From Roseibium algicola (GTDB lineage Bacteria; Pseudomonadota; Alphaproteobacteria; Rhizobiales; Stappiaceae): DNA of 64,000 nucleotides. This document shows positions 60,880 to 64,000 of this stretch, piece by piece; position 1 is the first letter of the stretch; every line of letters begins with the position of its first letter. The translations under genes were made by a program, and so were the position numbers. The notes under the pieces were generated by a model, which saw only the letters and a list, made by a program, of their open reading frames with translations, did not search any database and had not been told where the DNA came from. The stretch lies in contig NZ_CP019630.1 of assembly GCF_001999245.1 (NCBI RefSeq), positions 4,493,001 to 4,557,000 of the forward strand, written 5' to 3'.

Positions 60880-61572
60880 GTGAGTGTCTGGAGTAGCCTC
60901 GGCGCTATTGTAAGTTCGATCGGATCAGGAGGGGCGCAGATCGTCGACCGCCTGGTCCAGCTCGTGCTTGCGCGGCCGGAGGGGACCAACAGTGTCGGTT
61001 TCACCGTTGCGATGATTGCGCTGTCGGCCAAGATGGCCAAGGCCGATGGTGTGGTGACCACCGATGAAATTATCGCTTTCCGCGAACTTTTCGATGTACC
61101 GCCCAACGAAGAACGAAATGTCGCCCGCCTGTTCAATCTGGCGCAGGAAGACATTGCCGGCTTCGAGGTCTATGCCAAGAAACTGGCGGATCTGTTCCCA
61201 TACGACCGCAAGACGCTGCTCGACATTCTGGATGGGCTTTTTCACATTGCGAAAGCTGACGGCGTCGTCCACGAAAGCGAAATAGGCTACCTTTCCAGAG
61301 TGGCGGAGGTCTTCGGGATCGATGACCGGGAGTTTTCCAGGATACTCGCCAGACATGTGCGCAATGATGGCAACCCCTACGAGGTGCTGGGTTTGGGACC
61401 GGAGGCAAGTGACGGTGAACTCAAGTCCCATTACCGCCGAGAGGTCCAGGAAACGCATCCCGACCGGCTGATCGCAAGAGGCGTTCCGGAGGAGTTCGTC
61501 AGGATTGCGAATGATCGTCTTGCGGCGCTGAACGAAGCCTGGGCGAAGATCTGCGCGGAAAGAGGTATATGA
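60880..61572 (+). CDS. TerB-like and J-domain (DjlA-type) protein
   Basis: The 230-residue protein starts at GTG 60880 with GGGAG upstream. A TerB-like helical domain (VAMIALSAKMAKADGVVTTDEIIAFRELF, GLFHIAKADGVVHESEIGYLSRVAEVFGI) occupies most of the chain. The last 65 residues are a J-domain (NPYEVLGLGPEASDGELKSHYRREVQETHPDRL) with the essential HPD. DjlA uses this pair to work with DnaK near the membrane; here no N-terminal membrane helix is evident. It overlaps the amidase gene by ATGA. Confidence 0.87.
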   Translation: MSVWSSLGAIVSSIGSGGAQIVDRLVQLVLARPEGTNSVGFTVAMIALSAKMAKADGVVTTDEIIAFRELFDVPPNEERNVARLFNLAQEDIAGFEVYAKKLADLFPYDRKTLLDILDGLFHIAKADGVVHESEIGYLSRVAEVFGIDDREFSRILARHVRNDGNPYEVLGLGPEASDGELKSHYRREVQETHPDRLIARGVPEEFVRIANDRLAALNEAWAKICAERGI

Positions 61573-62333
61573 GCGTTGCGACTGATACCGGTGTGAAGGC
61601 CAGGGTCCATCCGTCTCCCAACCACGGACAGCGGGCACAGGGAGCCCCTGTGGATATGGTCGTGCTCCATTACACCGGCATGCCGACCGGCGAAGAAGCC
61701 TTGCAGCGCCTGTGTGATCCTCGTTCGGAAGTCTCTGCCCACTATGTCGTCAACGAGGATGGCAGCATCCTGCAATGCGTGCCGGAATCCCGCAGGGCCT
61801 GGCATGCGGGGCGGAGCTTCTGGAAAGGCGAGACCGACATCAATTCCCGATCGATCGGCGTCGAGATTGTCAATCCGGGGCACGAGCACGGCTATCAGCC
61901 GTTTCCGGAGCCACAGATCGAAGCCGTTGTCGCGCTTGTTGGCGATATCTGTGCCCGTCACGGGATCCATCCGTGGATGATCCTGGCGCATTCGGATATT
62001 GCTCCTGCCCGGAAGGAGGACCCGGGTGAACTGTTCCCATGGGATCGCCTGTCAGAAGCCGGCATCGGTTTATATGTAAAACCGTTTCCACTCGGGGCAG
62101 GCCTGCTGATGCAGGAAGGCGATAGCGGCCAGCCTGTTGAAGCGGTGCAGTCAATGCTCGCACTCTATGGCTACGAGTTGGACATCACCGGGGACTTCGA
62201 CTTGAAGACACGCCAGGTGGTTGCCGCGTTTCAACGCCATTTCCGACCAGAGAAGGTTGACGGTGTCGTCGATCAATCGACCATCGAAACGTTGCATGCG
62301 CTGCTGCGCAAGCTGCCTTCCCTGTCAGCCTGA
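61569..62333 (+). CDS. N-acetylmuramoyl-L-alanine amidase (AmpD-like) with peptidoglycan-binding domain
   Basis: The 254-residue protein has an Amidase_2 domain: VVLHYTGM with the first zinc histidine, SAHYVVNEDGSI, WHAGRSFWKGETDINSRSIGVEIVNPG, and HSDIAPARKEDPGELFPW with the last ligands. From about residue 180 it has a peptidoglycan-binding-1 domain (EAVQSMLALYGYELDITGDFDLKTRQVVAAFQRHF). No signal peptide is seen, so it is an AmpD-type cytoplasmic enzyme that recycles anhydromuropeptides. It is coupled to the DjlA-like gene. Confidence 0.88.
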   Translation: MSVATDTGVKARVHPSPNHGQRAQGAPVDMVVLHYTGMPTGEEALQRLCDPRSEVSAHYVVNEDGSILQCVPESRRAWHAGRSFWKGETDINSRSIGVEIVNPGHEHGYQPFPEPQIEAVVALVGDICARHGIHPWMILAHSDIAPARKEDPGELFPWDRLSEAGIGLYVKPFPLGAGLLMQEGDSGQPVEAVQSMLALYGYELDITGDFDLKTRQVVAAFQRHFRPEKVDGVVDQSTIETLHALLRKLPSLSA

Positions 62334-62666
62334 TCGAACGGTCGGTTTGGTTTTTGTGCGGTTACGAGTTCGGACCAACGAAATAAACGCGCAGTCAACA
62401 AAATTAGTTCCCGCAACGCAGCATTTTTAGACGGCTCTGCGCCACGAGTGGTCACAGAATTTCTTCTGATGGCCCATCCATTGCCGAATTGCTTGCTAAT
62501 TTTGGCCACAAACTACAGAAAATGACTAAGAACAGCATTAAATTCCTGTAATTTTATGTAATAATTTGAAATAATTCGTGATGTATTAGCGCCCATTTTC
62601 GTCCAATAGCTCCGGCATTTCTCCCGCCTGATTTCAACGCAACGAAAACCAAAAGGGCTGGACTGA
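62334..62666. other. AT-rich intergenic region
   Basis: This 333-base stretch has markedly lower GC than its neighbours and holds no recognised gene. It probably carries the promoter of the lytic transglycosylase gene. Confidence 0.4.
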
Positions 62667-63344
62667 ATGTTACGGTCATTCAAGACACTTACTGGGGCGC
62701 TGTGCCTTTTCGCCTATGCAACCACTCTTGCAGCACCGGCTGCAATGGCTAAAGGTACGGGTTCCGGGTCGGAGCCGATCCTCCATATCATCGACCCGGA
62801 CAAGAAGAGCGAACCTGCCGAAGCCAAGCCGTCGGTCGGCTCTGGTTCCAAACCGATCCTGCACATCATTGAATCGAGCAAGCAGGAAACGCAGGAAAAA
62901 CCTGCCAAGAAGACAAGAACTGCCAGCCTGACGCGCAAGGTGTCCCCGAAGCGGACGGCTGTTGTCAGCAACGACAAATACGCCAAGCTCATCCGAAAGG
63001 CCGCCGCCAAACATGGTGTGCCGGTCAAGATCGCCAAGGCAGTGGTCCAGGTGGAGAGCAACTTCAATCCGCGTGCACGCGGCAGCGCCGGTGAAGTCGG
63101 TCTGATGCAGATCAAGCCGGCAACCGCGCGTGGCATCGGCTACCGCGGGTCGACCAAGGCGCTCTATGACCCCGAAACCAATCTGGAATGGGGCATGAAG
63201 TATCTTGCCGGCGCACACAAGAAGGCGGGCGGCGACGTTTGTGGCACCATCTTGCGCTACAATGCCGGCCATTTCGCTAAGCGGATGAACCCGGTCAGCA
63301 AGCGCTACTGTTCCAAGGTCAAGCAGATCCTGGCCTCCAGCTAA
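62667..63344 (+). CDS. Exported lytic transglycosylase (SLT domain)
   Basis: The 225-residue protein has a signal peptide (MLRSFKTLTGALCLFAYATTLAAPAAMA). A linker follows containing the duplicated motif G-S-G-S-(E/K)-P-I-L-H-I-I at about residues 32 and 58, and a lysine/proline-rich basic stretch. The C-terminal SLT domain has the catalytic glutamate in VVQVESNFNPRARGSAGEVGLMQIKPATA and the later YNAGH. It cleaves peptidoglycan glycan strands in the periplasm. The repeated linker motif is unlike the usual family and may be a contact site. Confidence 0.87.
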   Translation: MLRSFKTLTGALCLFAYATTLAAPAAMAKGTGSGSEPILHIIDPDKKSEPAEAKPSVGSGSKPILHIIESSKQETQEKPAKKTRTASLTRKVSPKRTAVVSNDKYAKLIRKAAAKHGVPVKIAKAVVQVESNFNPRARGSAGEVGLMQIKPATARGIGYRGSTKALYDPETNLEWGMKYLAGAHKKAGGDVCGTILRYNAGHFAKRMNPVSKRYCSKVKQILASS

Positions 63345-63376
63345 AAGCAGCAGGGCGGTCAGCCGTGGGCAAACTG

Positions 63377-63413
63377 AAAACCCCGCCGGGATTTCCGGCG
63401 GGGTTTTCTTTTT
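63377..63413. terminator. Strong bidirectional terminator
   Basis: AAAACCCCGCCGG pairs with CCGGCGGGGTTTT around a 5-base loop, followed by CTTTTT. It lies between the convergent transglycosylase and oxidase genes. Confidence 0.9.
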
Positions 63414-63433
63414 GTGTGCTGAAGGCTGTCAGC

Positions 63434-64000
63434 TTATGCGAACTTCCTGCGGGCGGCTGGAACCGAGGCGGGAACCGGCGTTTCGGCAGGCACATCAGGG
63501 GCCGACAGGGGCTGGCCGAGTGCGGTCACCACAGGCACCACACCAGCCCATATATCGGTCCCGAGATCTTCCTTGTCGTCCACCGGTCCGCCGGTGCGGA
63601 CCTTCGTGCTGACATGGTCGATATCCATGACAAGCACACCGGTTGCCTTGTGTTCCTTCGGCATCATTTCGCGGCATTCATCCCAGCGGCCAGGCAGCAG
63701 ATGGTCGGTGATAGCGGCCAGGGCCTCGATCTGTTCCTGTTCGCTTTCGACAAGCCTCGCCGTGCCATGCACGATCGCGCAGCGATAGTTCATGGAATGA
63801 TGGAAAGCGGAACGCGCGACCACCAGACCATCTACAAGTGTGACGGTAAGGCTCGCCGGTACGCCGTCCGCGTTTGACTTGATGATGCGGGTGGTGCTCG
63901 CTCCATGAATATAGATGCGGTCGTCGATCCGGGCATATGCCATCGGGATCACCATCGGTCGGTCTTCGTGAATGAAGCCGCAATGGGCGACAAGGCCCGC
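63434..64000 (-). CDS. Pyridoxamine 5'-phosphate oxidase-family protein (partial, start outside window)
   Basis: The frame is open to the window edge. It reads ...VAHCGFIHEDRPMVIPMAYARIDDRIYIHGAS, then FHHSMNYRCAIVHGTARLV and the late DIWAGVVPVVTALGQP, ending in a proline/alanine-rich tail. This matches flavin-nucleotide-binding split-barrel proteins of the PNPOx family (COG3467-like). The N-terminal 20 or so residues are missing from the window. The role is uncertain: flavin, heme or F420 binding are all possible in this family. Confidence 0.78.
   Translation of the reverse strand, partial: AGLVAHCGFIHEDRPMVIPMAYARIDDRIYIHGASTTRIIKSNADGVPASLTVTLVDGLVVARSAFHHSMNYRCAIVHGTARLVESEQEQIEALAAITDHLLPGRWDECREMMPKEHKATGVLVMDIDHVSTKVRTGGPVDDKEDLGTDIWAGVVPVVTALGQPLSAPDVPAETPVPASVPAARRKFA

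Overview
The window looks like a chromosomal segment of a GC-rich (roughly 60 %) alphaproteobacterium. Rhizobiales/Stappiaceae-type relatives such as Roseibium or Labrenzia are my best guess. The basis is gene content (BA14K protein, DUF1062 and DUF2336 proteins, an EcfG-like ECF sigma factor, GlxA-type regulators, TRAP and sugar-type ABC importers, a fused carnitine dehydrogenase-thioesterase), not a marker gene. I see no rRNA, tRNA, CRISPR array or intact insertion sequence.

Layout. (1) 1-2.6 kb: small exported proteins and a ClpP-like/PAN-domain exported protein. (2) 2.6-10.9 kb: a tightly packed six-gene minus-strand operon with a divergent GlxA/CdhR-type regulator. It reads as a complete aerobic route from gamma-butyrobetaine through CoA-bound intermediates and carnitine to glycine betaine. 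(3) 10.9-15.2 kb: a small exported protein, an ECF sigma factor, then a prophage-like control region with an S24 repressor, 15-bp operators, a translationally coupled mini-ORF, small phage-type genes, a ribosome-modulation-factor-like protein and a DUF6362-like protein. (4) 15.4-19.2 kb: three tandem phage-tail-collar (microcystin-dependent-protein type) genes with a beta-structured companion, a GNAT acetyltransferase and a DUF6916-like protein. (5) 19.7-24 kb: a 1418-residue autotransporter adhesin with exact 360-bp internal repeats. (6) 24-31.9 kb: an ABC importer operon with two paralogous binding proteins, a YhfX-like PLP enzyme, an M20 hydrolase and a ROK repressor with its own palindromic operator.

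(7) 32.1-37.4 kb: a phage packaging fragment (small and large terminase, Gp13-like protein), an FtrA/rhodanese pair whose rhodanese seems cut by a phage junction, and a DUF6127-like phage protein. (8) 37.5-47.2 kb: mostly single genes (azoreductase, a 27-residue membrane peptide, DUF2336, LysE exporter, extensin-like protein, PLP decarboxylase, BA14K protein, HugZ-like protein, DUF1062 protein, chemoreceptor). (9) 47.4-56.7 kb: a fused 5-oxoprolinase/hydantoinase and a TRAP transporter with a MarR-type regulator. A nearly identical perfect palindrome (core TTTATCGATAAA) lies upstream of both units, suggesting one regulon. (10) 56.8-58.3 kb: an arsR-arsC-arsH operon with no efflux pump in view. 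(11) 58.3-64 kb: a GGDEF-EAL protein, a TerB/J-domain protein coupled to an AmpD-like amidase, a lytic transglycosylase and the end of a flavin-type oxidase.

The parts I would look at first are the gamma-butyrobetaine operon with its ADP-forming CoA ligase, the shared palindrome linking oxoprolinase and TRAP transporter, the two-binding-protein ABC operon, the triple tail-collar cluster, and the scattered prophage modules with a legible operator set.
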